DNA of 64,000 bases from Anomaloglossus baeobatrachus (taxonomy: Eukaryota; Chordata; Amphibia; Anura; Aromobatidae), in contig NC_134364.1 of NCBI RefSeq assembly GCF_048569485.1, positions 138,429,298 to 138,493,297 of the forward strand. The letters run 5' to 3'. Positions 48,015 to 58,600 of the stretch are shown here, in pieces (positions within the stretch are counted from its first letter, which is position 1; every line of letters starts with the position of its first letter). A program made the translations under genes and the position numbers. Below the pieces are notes generated by a model. That model saw only the letters and a program-made list of their open reading frames with translations. It made no database searches and had not been told where the DNA came from.

Positions 48015-49156
48015 AATGCCGTGTGCATAGGCTGAGTCCGTGTAGATGTTCGCTGTTCATTCTTCCAGAAACTCGATTGCCCAGATGAGAGCAAGACGTT
48101 CTGCTTCTTGAGCAGATATGCGTGGAGGTAGCGGTTGTTTGGCTAGGACTGCATATAGAGTCACTACTGCAAATCCGGTGTGGAACTTGCCTGCTTCATC
48201 AGCGTATCTGCTACATCCACAAAAAGTTCAAAGTCTGGATTTGTAAGCGGTGTTGCCTGTATATTGTGAAGGGGCTTTGCCTCATGTTCAATGAGTTGCT
48301 GACAATCATGATCAAATGGTGCACTGGTACGTTTGTCACTCTCTTCTCTCCTCTCTTCTGTCCTCTCTTCTAAACTTGTAAAGATCAGCAGATCAGCAAG
48401 GTTTAGACTTGTAACTCGAGCAAATGAGATGTTTGGGGGTAGCAACAGCGTGCACTGGAGTCTGACCTGTCTTGCCATGGAGAGGCGTTTCAGCTGCACT
48501 TGATTGAGAACAGCACAGATTTCATGGCTGGTAAGGATGGTAGTCGGGAAATCGAGTGAGATTTCAGATGCTTTCTTCAGTATGTTTGAAACTGCTGTAA
48601 CAGCACGGACACAGGTTGGTGCTGCTTTTGTGACGTTGTCAAGTTGAGAGGAGTAGTACCCGATTATGTGATGTTTGTCCGTCTTCTGGGTGAGTACTCC
48701 TACGGCAAATCCTTGAAGCTCTGCTACGAACAGATTAAAGGTGAGATCATAGTTTGGTAGTGCCAGAGCAGGTGCATCAATCACTAGTTCCTTGAGCTTT
48801 TGAAAGTTTTGTCGAGCTTCTTCTGTGAGGGAGAAAGGAACATTCTTTGTGCAATCATACAGCGGTTGCATGAGTAGCGATGCATTGGAATCCACTGTCT
48901 GCAAAATGATATTAGCCCTAAAAATCCTCTGAGTTGTTTGAGATTTCTAGGAATGCTTGCTTTCCTGATAACTTCTTGTCTGTCCGGGCTGAGGTATTTT
49001 TGTTCCGCAGAAAGGCAATGACCCAGGAAAGTGACCCTCGTTTTGCAGAACTGCAATTTATCTCTGCTCGCTTTGCATCCTACTTCTGCCAGAAAGGTAA
49101 GAAGACTTATTGAAGCAGTTGTGCATTTTTCTTCACTAGGGCAGCACAGTAGTAAA

Positions 49157-49690
49157 TCATCCACGTACTGGTAGATGTACTGCGAGAGGTAGCGGGAGGG
49201 GGGATTGTCTCAGCTGCGGTGGCGTAATTCCAGGCTTGACTGAAACTTTTACTGTAGGCACGGGTAGTGTGCCGAGGTCAGTTTTTGATGTGGACCAGAG
49301 TTTTGCAGGAACTTGTAGAAGGATTGGATCCGTGTTTACTTCATGTGTAACTTCAGATTCTGGTTGGTCTTCTATCATCTGGAGAGTGCACAGTATTTCT
49401 TCTGGGATATCTTCTGGAATTTGCAGGATAGCAGATCCATCTTCATTGTAGACAATCTGAGCTTGTAGTCTTGATAGTAGATCTGCTCCCACTAGGGCAT
49501 CTCCACCCAGGGGGGACACTAAGAATTTAGACACGAACATGTATGGTCCCAGTTTCACCTTCAGTGGATGTATTATTGAGATTATCTGGGCTTGCCCATC
49601 AACTCCGGATACTACAGTAGCTTCAGAGGAGATGGATCCTTCAGGCACCAGATTGTTGGGGAGTACAGAGCGAGAGGCTCCTGAGTCCAC
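49157..49690 (-). other. ERV B protease part
   Basis: It starts MDSGASRSVLPNNLV with the aspartic protease active-site motif DSGA, and ALVGADLLSRL is the flap-distal segment expected of retropepsins. Polymerase-related sequence continues downstream on the same strand (about 48.2-49.2 kb), including VDDLLLC. Confidence 0.8.
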
Positions 49691-49832
49691 TAAAGCTCTT
49701 ATTTCCTTGTTGCCAATGTGAAGGGGGACATGTATAAATGGACCTCTGGCATCCCTATCCCGTGCTGCCGCAAGTCAGGCAGTCTTCTCCTCCTGACTCT
49801 GGGGTTGGTTTTGAGTGTCCCTCTTCTTCTTT

Positions 49833-50804
49833 CTACAGTCTCTGATCACATGTCCTCTGACTCCCACAATAGTAGCAGGTCGGTGCCTTCCTTCTTGTAC
49901 CTTCTGGCTCACCGTCCACTGCTGCTATGACAACTTTCTTGTTGCTCCTTTTATCCTTTGCGTCGGTTTCTAAGCCACTTGCTTTGTTCACTAGAAGATC
50001 TATGTCTTCCATGTTTCTCCATTCTGGGCAGCACGCTTTCAATCTTTCTGCCAGAGGTGCATGTATTCCATCCATGAAGGATCTTATCATCAGGCGACGT
50101 ATCGCACCCGCTTGTAAGTCCAGCCCTTCATCTGCGAATGACTGCATCAATCTGTAGTAAAATGAGCTGACATTCTCCACATGACCTTGATGCACTGGTC
50201 CCATTGTGCCCTTAGTTCTTTGCTCCTGGGCGCAGAAGAGATTGAGTCTTATCATAAAATCTTGGCCCGATTCCACATTACGGGTATTGTCCGGAACATG
50301 TCCTGTCAGGTGGGCAGTGAGTTTGGCATACAGTTCGGGAGACATTTTAACTCTACACAAACCTTCCATGTCCAACCAAGTGCTTCTGTAGGAGACCTGT
50401 ATTTGGTTCAGGTAACGTGAAAAACTGACTGGGTTTCTAGTCGGGTCTGGAGCATTTTGCAGGAAAGCCATCTGCTGGGCTGGAGTCCAGGGTACGTAGT
50501 CATCATACGTACGAGGAACTGCATCTCTGGGAGCATCTGGGTTTTGTGGATTAACAGGTGGTCTTATCAGGACTCTTCTTTCCACTACGGGATAAAGAGG
50601 CACTGGTGCTGTGGCTTGTAGCTTGTGCTGTGGGGCTCCACAGGCTAGGCATGTTTCACTCCAGTCCGGATTTTGTTGGCTACAGTTTGTGCAGGTCCAT
50701 CCCGGGGATCCTGCTATTTTTGAAGCTGTTCCAGGAGTAGCTGACAGGTACGGAGGAAGCTGCTGTTCCTTATTAGCCTTCTTCCCATGTGTCTGATTCT
50801 TCAT
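49833..50804 (-). other. ERV B Gag part with RanBP2-type zinc finger
   Basis: Same 323-codon stretch as in copy A. The zinc finger (W36, C38, C41, N45, C52, C55) lies at about 50640-50699. A separate upstream Gag stretch (50773-51069) starts MGQGIS, a myristoylation signal like that of murine leukaemia virus Gag, consistent with a membrane-targeted matrix domain. Confidence 0.82.
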
Positions 50805-51912
50805 GATATATCCAACCTTGATCGTGGGCTGTTTTTGCCATGTCAGAAAGAGTTCTGACTAGTTCAGTCCATGATTTATCTGCTATCACTCCTGCTCTAG
50901 TAGCTGTTATTGTGTCCCATTTGTTGGGGTCCAATTGATCCTTCCCCTTCAATCCAAATGTCTTAAAAACTTCCTTGGACTGACTGGCTGTTCTTTTGCC
51001 ATGATAACACGTAATGAGATGTTGCAGGGTGCATCCAGCTCTTCTGTCTTTTGATATTCCTTGCCCCATTCTTCGTCTATCTTCTTCAGCTTTTAGACCC
51101 TTGAACGTCCTTTGGACTAAACCTACCTATCCTGGAGATACTCAGAGACTAACTCCTTTTGTATTCCTACCTAAGGTGAGGTCTAGAACCACCTTTCCTG
51201 GAGATACTCAGAGACTAACTCCTTTTGTATTCCTACTGAAAGGTGGTGTCCTAACTTCAGAGGGGGCTGAGAATGTTGAATGGCGCTGGGTTACCCTTCT
51301 TGTACCAAAGGTACACTCTATATCCGATAGCAATGGCAAACAGGGCTATTCCCACTAACACTAGGGCAGTGAATATCACATCCATTGGACAGAACAGGTA
51401 CACTATTCCCTTTCAACACTCACTGATGTATGGGATCTATAACAACCAGCAAAGACAACAGCACAGAAGCAAAGCGCAGGAGAGCAGACACGCGACACAC
51501 GGAGAGGCAGAGAAACACAAAGAAACAAACAAACAACCAACCAAGGCACAGAAAACATCAGCTGGTAAGGCTCTCTCAGAGTTCAGTAGAAACCCGCCAA
51601 TAACCCAGTTTCTACTCACAGTGTACCATTTTGCGCGTTGAGGAGAGGGGAGATCAGATGTGGGGAGCATAAAGAGAAGAATAAGGTTCAACTCTTACCT
51701 GGCCAGGTGTTTCTGGTCACCTCCTCCTCTGAATGGCAAGACAGTCCACTGCGTCCTGGGATTAGAAACACGGGTCCCTGCTTTTCGGGCGCCAGATAAT
51801 GTTAGGTTGGTCTCACAGTTTATTACGCAAATAAGTCTGGTTCGGTCTTGCCAGGGAGAATGAATTTCTATTATTTTCTAAGTCAGTGAAAAAGGTTAAC
51901 TCTTTCCTCACA

Positions 51913-53047
51913 ATAACGTGAGGAAACTCCTATCGAGAGGCATGCAGGCAGTCCTGTTTTGCCCCTCTGCTCCGCCCCTATGCAGGTTGCCCTCTGCTCC
52001 GCCCCTATGCAGGTTGCCCTCTGCTCCGCCCCTATGCAGGTTGCCCTCTCCTCCGCCCCTATGCAGGTTGCCCTCTCCTCCGCCCCTATGCAGGTTGCCC
52101 TCTGCTCCGCCCCTATGCAGGTTGCCCTCTGCTCCGCCCCTATGCAGGTTGCCCTCTGTTCCGCCCCTATGCAGGTTGCCCTCTGCTCCGCCCCTATGCA
52201 GGTTGCCCTCTGCTCCGCCCCTATGCAGGTTGCCCTCTGCTCCGCCCCTATGCAGGTTGCCCTCTGCTCCGCCCCTATGCAGGTTGCCCTCTGCTCCGCC
52301 CCTATGCAGGTTGCCCTCTGTTCCGCCCCTATGCAGGTTGCCCTCTGTTCCGCCCCTATGCAGGTTGCCCTCTCCTCCGCCCCTATGCAGGTTGCCCTCT
52401 CCTCCGCCCCTATGCAGGTTGCCCTCTCCTCCGCCCCTATGCAGGTTGCCCTCTGCTCCGCCCCTATGCAGGTTGCCCTCTCCTCCGCCCCTATGCAGGT
52501 TGCCCTCTCCTCCGCCCCTATGCAGGTTGCCCTCTGCTCCGCCCCTATGCAGGTTGTCCTCTGCTCCTCCCCTATGCAGGTTGCCCTCTGCTCCGCCCCT
52601 ATGCAGGTTGCCCTCTGCTCCGCCCCTTTGCAGGTTGCCCTCTGCTCCGTCCCTATGCAGGTTGCCCTCTGCTCCGCCCCTATGCAGGTTGCCCTCTGCT
52701 CCGCCCTGTTTTGCTAATATTTTTAACACTAAGGTTCAGATACGGCTTTAAAGAAGGCAAATAAGTAATTTTATTATAAAGGTTAATGTGAAATACAAAC
52801 TTAAAGAAAAGTATGATATTGCGTACACGTTTGTATATTGAACATACAAAGGTTAAGTACAGTTAAATATACTTACATCACCAAGGAGCTTTGGACATCA
52901 TCTGTCTGGAGGTCAGAGAAGCAGGACATAGACAGAGAACTCCTGGACATCACTGCCCGGACGTCTCACGGAGGCAGCAAACACGAGCTTATGTCTGTGC
53001 TATACTTCAGCTGATCTTATAGAGGCTTGAACAATACTACAAGCCTT
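51913..53047. repeat. block X4: 27-bp minisatellite with common flanks
   Basis: About 27 copies of the unit (51964-52707) lie between the usual left boundary and tail. The tail ends ACAAGCCTT exactly as in X1-X3, but continues into unrelated sequence (AAAGTTAATGTG) instead of an LTR. Confidence 0.92.
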
Positions 53048-53518
53048 AAAGTTAATGTGTTGTAGTCTTATTGATCCATGGCCTTTGATGGCCAGTCATT
53101 GGGCATAGATGAATCAGAGGTACACCACACATCAGACAATGGGGTAATAAACCCACAGACATTCAAATCTCCCAAGAATACACATCAGGTATTTGAGATA
53201 GGTAAATGGATATATTGTCTGTCTGTGTATATAGCAAACACATAAAACATCAGATTGTGAACTAAATAGATCAGAGTTTCTATTTCAATGGATAGCAAAC
53301 ACACAAAACCATCAGATATTTGATGTAAGTAAATCATAAGGTTTCTGTTACAATGGTATATTGTCTGTCTGTATATTCAAGACAAACACACAGAAATCCT
53401 TAAGTATATACAAGATTTTGTAACCATGTACACTTTGTCTGTCTGATTAATCAATATGTTATAGTTTAACATAATGTATAGACTCAAAAAATAGCCATTT
53501 TTATATTTGCAATACACG
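53048..53518. other. AT-rich plain sequence
   Basis: About 470 bp with several TGTCTGTCTG words and no recognisable gene. It separates the ERV cluster from the right arm of the inverted duplication. Confidence 0.5.
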
Positions 53519-54426
53519 ACCCTATGCAGGTTGCCCTCTGCTCCGCCCCTATGCAGGTTGCCCTGTGCTCCGCCCCTATGCAGGTTGCCCTCTGCTCCGC
53601 CCCTATGCAGGTTGCCCTCTGCTCCGCCCCTATGCAGGTTGCCCTCTGCTCCGCCCCTATGCAGGTTGCCCTCTCCTCCGCCCCTATGCAGGTTGCCCTC
53701 TCCTCCGCCCCTATGCAGGTTGCCCTCTGCTCCGCCCCTATGCAGGTTGCCCTCTCCTCCGCCCCTATGCAGGTTGCCCTCTGCTCCGCCCCTATGCAGG
53801 TTGCCCTCTGCTCCGCCCCTATGCAGGTTGCCCTCTGCTCCGCACCTATGCAGGTTGCCCTCTGCTCCGCCCCTATGCAGGTTGCCCTCTGCTCCGCCCC
53901 TATGCAGGTTGCCCTCTGCTCCGCCCCTATGCAGGTTGCCCTCTGCTCCGCCCCTATGCAGGTTGCCCTCTGCTCCGCCCCTATGCAGGTTGCCCTCTCC
54001 TCCGCCCCTATGCAGGTTGCCCTCTGCTCCGCCCCTATGCAGGTTGCCCTCTGCTCCGCCCCTATGCAGGTTGCCCTCTGCTCCGCCCCTATGCAGGTTG
54101 CCCTCTGCTCCGCCCCTATGCAGGTTGCCCTCTGCTCCGCCCCTATGCAGGTTGCCCTCTGCTCCGCCCCTATGCAGGTTACCCTCGGCTCCGCCCCTAT
54201 GCAAGTTGCCCTCTGCTCCGCCCCTATGCAGGTTGCCCTCTGCTCCGCCCCTATGCAGGTTGCCCTCTGCTCCGCCCCTATGCAGGTTGCCCTCTGCTCC
54301 GCCCCTATGCAGGTTGCCCTCTCCTCCGCCCCTATGCAGGTTGCCCTCTCCTCCGCCCCTATGCAGGTTGCCCTCTGCTCCGCCCCTATGCAGGTTGCCC
54401 TCTGCTCCGCCCCTATACAGGTTGTC
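53519..54426 (-). repeat. 27-bp minisatellite (right arm)
   Basis: About 33 copies, reverse complement of the left-arm array at 21357-22377. They run directly into the junction segment with GGGCCCCGCACGC, just as the left array does in mirror image. Confidence 0.95.
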
Positions 54427-54750
54427 CTCTCCTCGGGCCCCGCACGCTTCCCCCTCCTCTCCTTTCTGCTTCTCCCGCACGGATCCTCCACTGCCCTGCA
54501 CAGCTCCCCTTCTCCACTGTATAAATCCCCCTCTCTCCTTTGCCCCTGTATAGATTCCTCTTCGTCGCTGCCCCATATAGCTCCCCCTCCTTCGTCTCCT
54601 CCACCCTCATAAAGATCCATCGTCCTCTCCAGCGGCCCGTAGAGATCCCCCTCCTATCCTCCTCTTCCTCGTACATATCCCTGTACTCTCCTCCTCCTCC
54701 TCTTTGTATATATCCCCATCTCCTCCTCCATCTCAATCCCCCCCGCCGTG
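54427..54750. repeat. unique junction segment, right-arm copy
   Basis: Reverse complement of 21036-21356, with only a few differences. It sits between the 27-bp and 48-bp arrays as in the left arm. Confidence 0.9.
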
Positions 54751-55311
54751 TGGGGGCTGATGATAGGGGTGGTGGGGGTGTATTAGGGCAAGATCGCTGC
54801 GTGGGGATGTATTGTGGAATGAGTGCTGTGTGGGGGCTGATGGGGGGGGTGGGGGTGTATTAGGGCAGGAGCGCTGTGTGGGGGCTGATGATGGGGGGGT
54901 GGGGGTGTATTAGGGCAAGAGCGCTGTGTGGGAGCTAATGATGGGGGGGTGGGGGTGTATTAGGGCAAGATCGCTGCGTGGGGGTGTATTGGGCATGAGT
55001 GCTGTGTGGGGGCTGATGGGGGGTGGGGGTGTATTAGGGCAGGAGCGCTGTGTGGGGGCTGATGATGGGGGGTGGGGGTGTATTAGGGCAGGAGCGCTGT
55101 GTGGGGCTGATGGGGGGTGGGGGTGTATTAGGGCAGGAGCGCTGTGTGGGGCTGATGGGGGGTGGTGGTGTATTAGGGCAGGAGCGCTGTGTGGGGGCTG
55201 ATGATGGGGGTGGGGGTGTATTAGGGCAGGAGCGCTGTGTGGGGGCTGATGATGGGGGTGGGGGTGTATTAGGGCAGGAGCGCTGTGTGGGGGCTGATGA
55301 TGGGAGTGGTG
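54751..55311. repeat. ~48-bp minisatellite (right arm), part 1
   Basis: About 12 copies of the reverse complement of the 19390-21035 unit (GTATTAGGGCAGGAGCGCTG and GGGGCTGATGATGGGGGTGG). The array is interrupted at 55311 by an LTR element and resumes at 58398. Confidence 0.94.
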
Positions 55312-55316
55312 GTATA

Positions 55317-55920
55317 TGTCGCGCTCCCCGTGTCCCAGCACCACTCCTTACCCACTGAGCCGGTCCCTGCATCGCACCACCGCTCCGTACCCACTGATCC
55401 AGTATCGCCATCGCACCACCGCTCCTTGCTCACTGATCCAGTCCACGTGTCCACTGGTCATGGCTGCCGCTCCCGCTCTTGCTCCCCTGAGTCCTGTTCC
55501 TGGTCTCAGGAGTCTGACTCTGAGTCTTAGCCTCATGGTTCTGTATAGGACCAGGCCGCGCCCACTTTCCTGGTCTTATGGGCCCAGCACACCTGAAGCA
55601 GGAAATGACATAGGGCTGTGCTGGGTATATAAGACTTGCCTTTCCATGTGGGCGGGGCCTGATCAACGTGTCTTGTAGCATAGTCTTATGAGCTAGGTGC
55701 TCAGGTCCTCTGGTGCCGTGTCCTGCTGACTTCGTGTCTTTGCTCCCTGGTACCTGTGCCTGTTTACTTTACTGTCCTAAAGAACTCTGTGACTCTGGTG
55801 ACCTGCTTATACTTGTCCCTGCCACGCCGGTGCTCCGGCTGCCGTGCACCCTGCCCTCCGGTGGGGTGCAAGGTCCAGTGGATCCACCCCCTGGGCCTAC
55901 AAGCCTTCCCGGCCCTGACA
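55317..55920 (+). repeat. 5' LTR of the chromovirus-like element
   Basis: 604 bp, TGTCGCGCTCC to GGCCCTGACA. A GGGTATATAAGAC box near 55623-55635 is a plausible core promoter. Confidence 0.9.
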
Positions 55921-57788
55921 GTTTGATCAGGCCATGGATTCCGCTGGAGCACAAACATCAGAGCTGGCTGAGCTGCGCCAGGAGCTGGCACAACAGCGTG
56001 AAACCCTGAACCGGATGCTTAAATTCCTGGCGTCCGTGGACCATCGGTTATATACGCTGCAGACCGCCGCCTCGTCTGAGTCCATGCAGCAACCAGTCTC
56101 CAGGTCCGAACCAGTTTCCTCCACGGTTTCGCAACTGCTCCTCGCTGCTCCGCCTCGCTATGCAGGGGATCCCAAGTCCTGACGCGGTTTCCTGAAGCAG
56201 TGCTCCCTGCACTTCCAGTTGCTCCCGCACTTGTTTGCCTCAGACCAGGCCAAGGTGGCGTTCCTGTTGTCACACCTGGAAGGCGAAGCCCTGGCCTGGA
56301 TTAACCCCCTGTGGGAAAATGAGGACCCGATGATCACCGACATCCAGGAGTTCCTGCGAGCCTTCAGGGGCACCTTCGACGAACCCGGACGAACTACCGC
56401 AGTGACCTCTACGCTCCTCCGGCTACGCCAAGGGACCCAAACAGTCGGCCAATACGCCATCCAGTTCCGCACGCTCGCTTCGGAGCTGGGCTGGAACAAT
56501 GAGGCCTTAACAGCGGCCTTTTGTGAGGGTCTCTCGGGTCGTATTAAAGACGAACTAGCCGGCCGTGATGTTCCACGCACCCTGGACGCTTTGATTTCCC
56601 TGGCCACCTGGATTGACCTCCGCTTTCAGGAGCGTACCAAAGAAAGAGTCCGGGAGAAGCGACCACCTTGCCATGCCTTGCCCCCGCAGAGACCTACCGC
56701 TCCCTCGTCCCTGCCTTTCCGTGACTTATCGCCAGAACCCATTCAAGTGGACCGTCTGACCCAAGCCAAGCAACGCCGTGCAGAACGGCTCGCCCGGGGC
56801 CTGTGCTTCTATTGCGGAGACGGTTCACATATGCTCCGTTCTTGCCCGGAGAAACCAAGTAGACCCCAGGTCCAAGGGATGGTGGCAACCGCCATCCTTG
56901 CCACCGAAATCCCTTTGGTTCCAGTTAAACAGACTGTCCGGGTGACGACAGAGGGGACCCGGTTTTCAGCTGAGGCCCACATCGATTCCGGGGCAGCAGG
57001 CAACTTTATTCACCAGGCCACAGTAGACAAATACCAGGTCCCTGTCACCCCGCTGAAGAAGCCTCTCTGGTTCGCCTCAGTGGACGGAAAACCGCTCTAC
57101 AAACCTGTCCGGTTTACCACCGAACCCGTGAACCTCCAGTTTGGCGCTTCGCATACCGAGACTATAGCCTTCTATGTCATCCCAAGAATGGCTCCTGAGC
57201 TCCTGCTGGGTCTGCCCTGGCTTCAACTCCATGACCCTGCCATTAGTTGGCGCTCTGGCGCTATTTCCCGCTGGGGACCCTTGTGTCATGACCACTGCCT
57301 ACAGCCTGTTCCTCAGTCCCTGTCACCTGAACCGTTGGAACCACGACCCCTGAAGAGGTGACGACGCAGTCCAGTGCCGTACCACAACTCCTGTCACTTG
57401 TGCCTGTGGTGCCACCGGGACCAGAGGAGACGACGCACTCCAGCGTCGTTCCACTGTCCCTGACAATTGAGACTTTGATGCCACCGGCTACCGAGGATGA
57501 GACACTGTCCTGTACCCAGTCCGAGACGCCTGATCCAGCCGTCCGAGACTCCAGTCCTGTTTCTGACGGTCCTCCCCTTTCCATTGCCTCCCTTGCCGCT
57601 GACATGGGTTCCCCGATACGGGACATAGTGGCCATGAAAACAGTCCGGGGTAAGCAGTCCTTCCTGGTCGATTGGGTGGATTGCGGTCCTGAGGCCCGGT
57701 CCTGGTTGTCCCGGAAGTACGTTGCTGCCCCTCTTCGGCGCGCCTACATGTCCCGGCCGCGGGGAGGGGGGCTTCAGGGGGGAAGTAC

Positions 57789-58392
57789 TGTCACGCTCCC
57801 CGTGTCCCAGCACCACTCCTTACCCACTGAGCCGGTCCCTGCATCGCACCACCGCTCCGTACCCACTGATCCAGTATCGCCATCGCACCACCGCTCCTTG
57901 CTCACTGATCCAGTCCACGTGTCCACTGGTCATGGCTGCCGCTCCCGCTCTTGCTCCCCTGAGTCCTGTTCCTGGTCTCAGGAGTCTGACTCTGAGTCTT
58001 AGCCTCATGGTTCTGTATAGGACCAGGCCGCGCCCACTCTCCTGGTCTTATGGGCCCAGCACACCTGAAGCAGGAAATGACATAGGGCTGTGCTGGGTAT
58101 ATAAGACTTTCCTTTCCATGTGGGCGGGGCCTGATCAACGTGTCTTGTAGCATAGTCTTATGAGCTAGGTGCTCAGGTCCTCTGGTGCCGTGTCCTGCTG
58201 ACTTCGTGTCTTTGCTCTCTGGTACCTGTGCCTGTTTACTTTACTGTCCTAAAGAACTCTGTGACTCTGGTGACCTGCTTATACTTGTCCCTGCCATGCC
58301 GGTGCTCTGGCTGCCGTGTACCCTGCCCTCCGGTGGGGTGCAAGGTCCAGTGGATCCACCCCCTGGGCCTACAAGCCTTCCCGGCCCTGACA
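57789..58392 (+). repeat. 3' LTR of the chromovirus-like element
   Basis: 604 bp, TGTCACGCTCC to GGCCCTGACA, about 99% identical to the 5' LTR. Confidence 0.9.
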
Positions 58393-58397
58393 GTATA

Positions 58398-58600
58398 TTA
58401 GGGCAGGAGCGCCGTGTGGGGGCTGATGATGGGGGTGGGGGTGTATTAGGGCAGGAGCGCTGTGTGGGGCTGATGATGGGGTGGTGGTGGTATATTAGGG
58501 CAGGAGCGCCCTGTGGAGGCTGATGATGGGGGATGGTGGTGTATTAGGGCAGGAGCGCTGTGTGGGGGCTGATGATGGGGATGGTGTATTAGGGCAGGAG
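58398..58600. repeat. ~48-bp minisatellite (right arm), part 2
   Basis: Four to five further units of the interrupted array. It ends at AGGGCAGGAG, where DIRS sequence begins without a visible duplication. Confidence 0.9.

Larger units (their letters stand above)
46331..51912 (-). mobile_element. ERV copy B (class I, gammaretrovirus-like)
   Basis: A 5582-bp element with 113-bp terminal repeats at 46331-46443 and 51800-51912 that look identical. The primer-binding site is at about 51773-51794. On the minus strand it has a Gag start with a myristoylation-type MGQG, then capsid and nucleocapsid-like Gag, protease, RT/RNase H and integrase. No envelope gene was recognised between the integrase and the 3' repeat. 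It is broken in a few places, most of them shared with copy A, which points to duplication of one provirus rather than two insertions. Matching target duplications were not found at its ends. Confidence 0.86.
55317..58392 (+). mobile_element. Ty3/gypsy chromovirus-like LTR element
   Basis: Two 604-bp LTRs (55317-55920 and 57789-58392) begin TGTC and end GACA. They differ at about seven positions (~1%), so the insertion is young. A perfect 5-bp target duplication GTATA lies at 55312-55316 and 58393-58397; removing one copy restores the host minisatellite. Parts seen are gag (56219 onwards, with a C-x2-C-x4-H-x4-C knuckle CFYCGDGSHMLRSC), an aspartic protease-like region (AHIDSGAAGNFI), and a chromodomain-like C-terminal end of pol (SFLVDWVDCG). 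The family resembles the vertebrate Sushi-type chromoviruses related to the domesticated RTL/PEG10 genes. It is a broken fossil. Confidence 0.9.
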
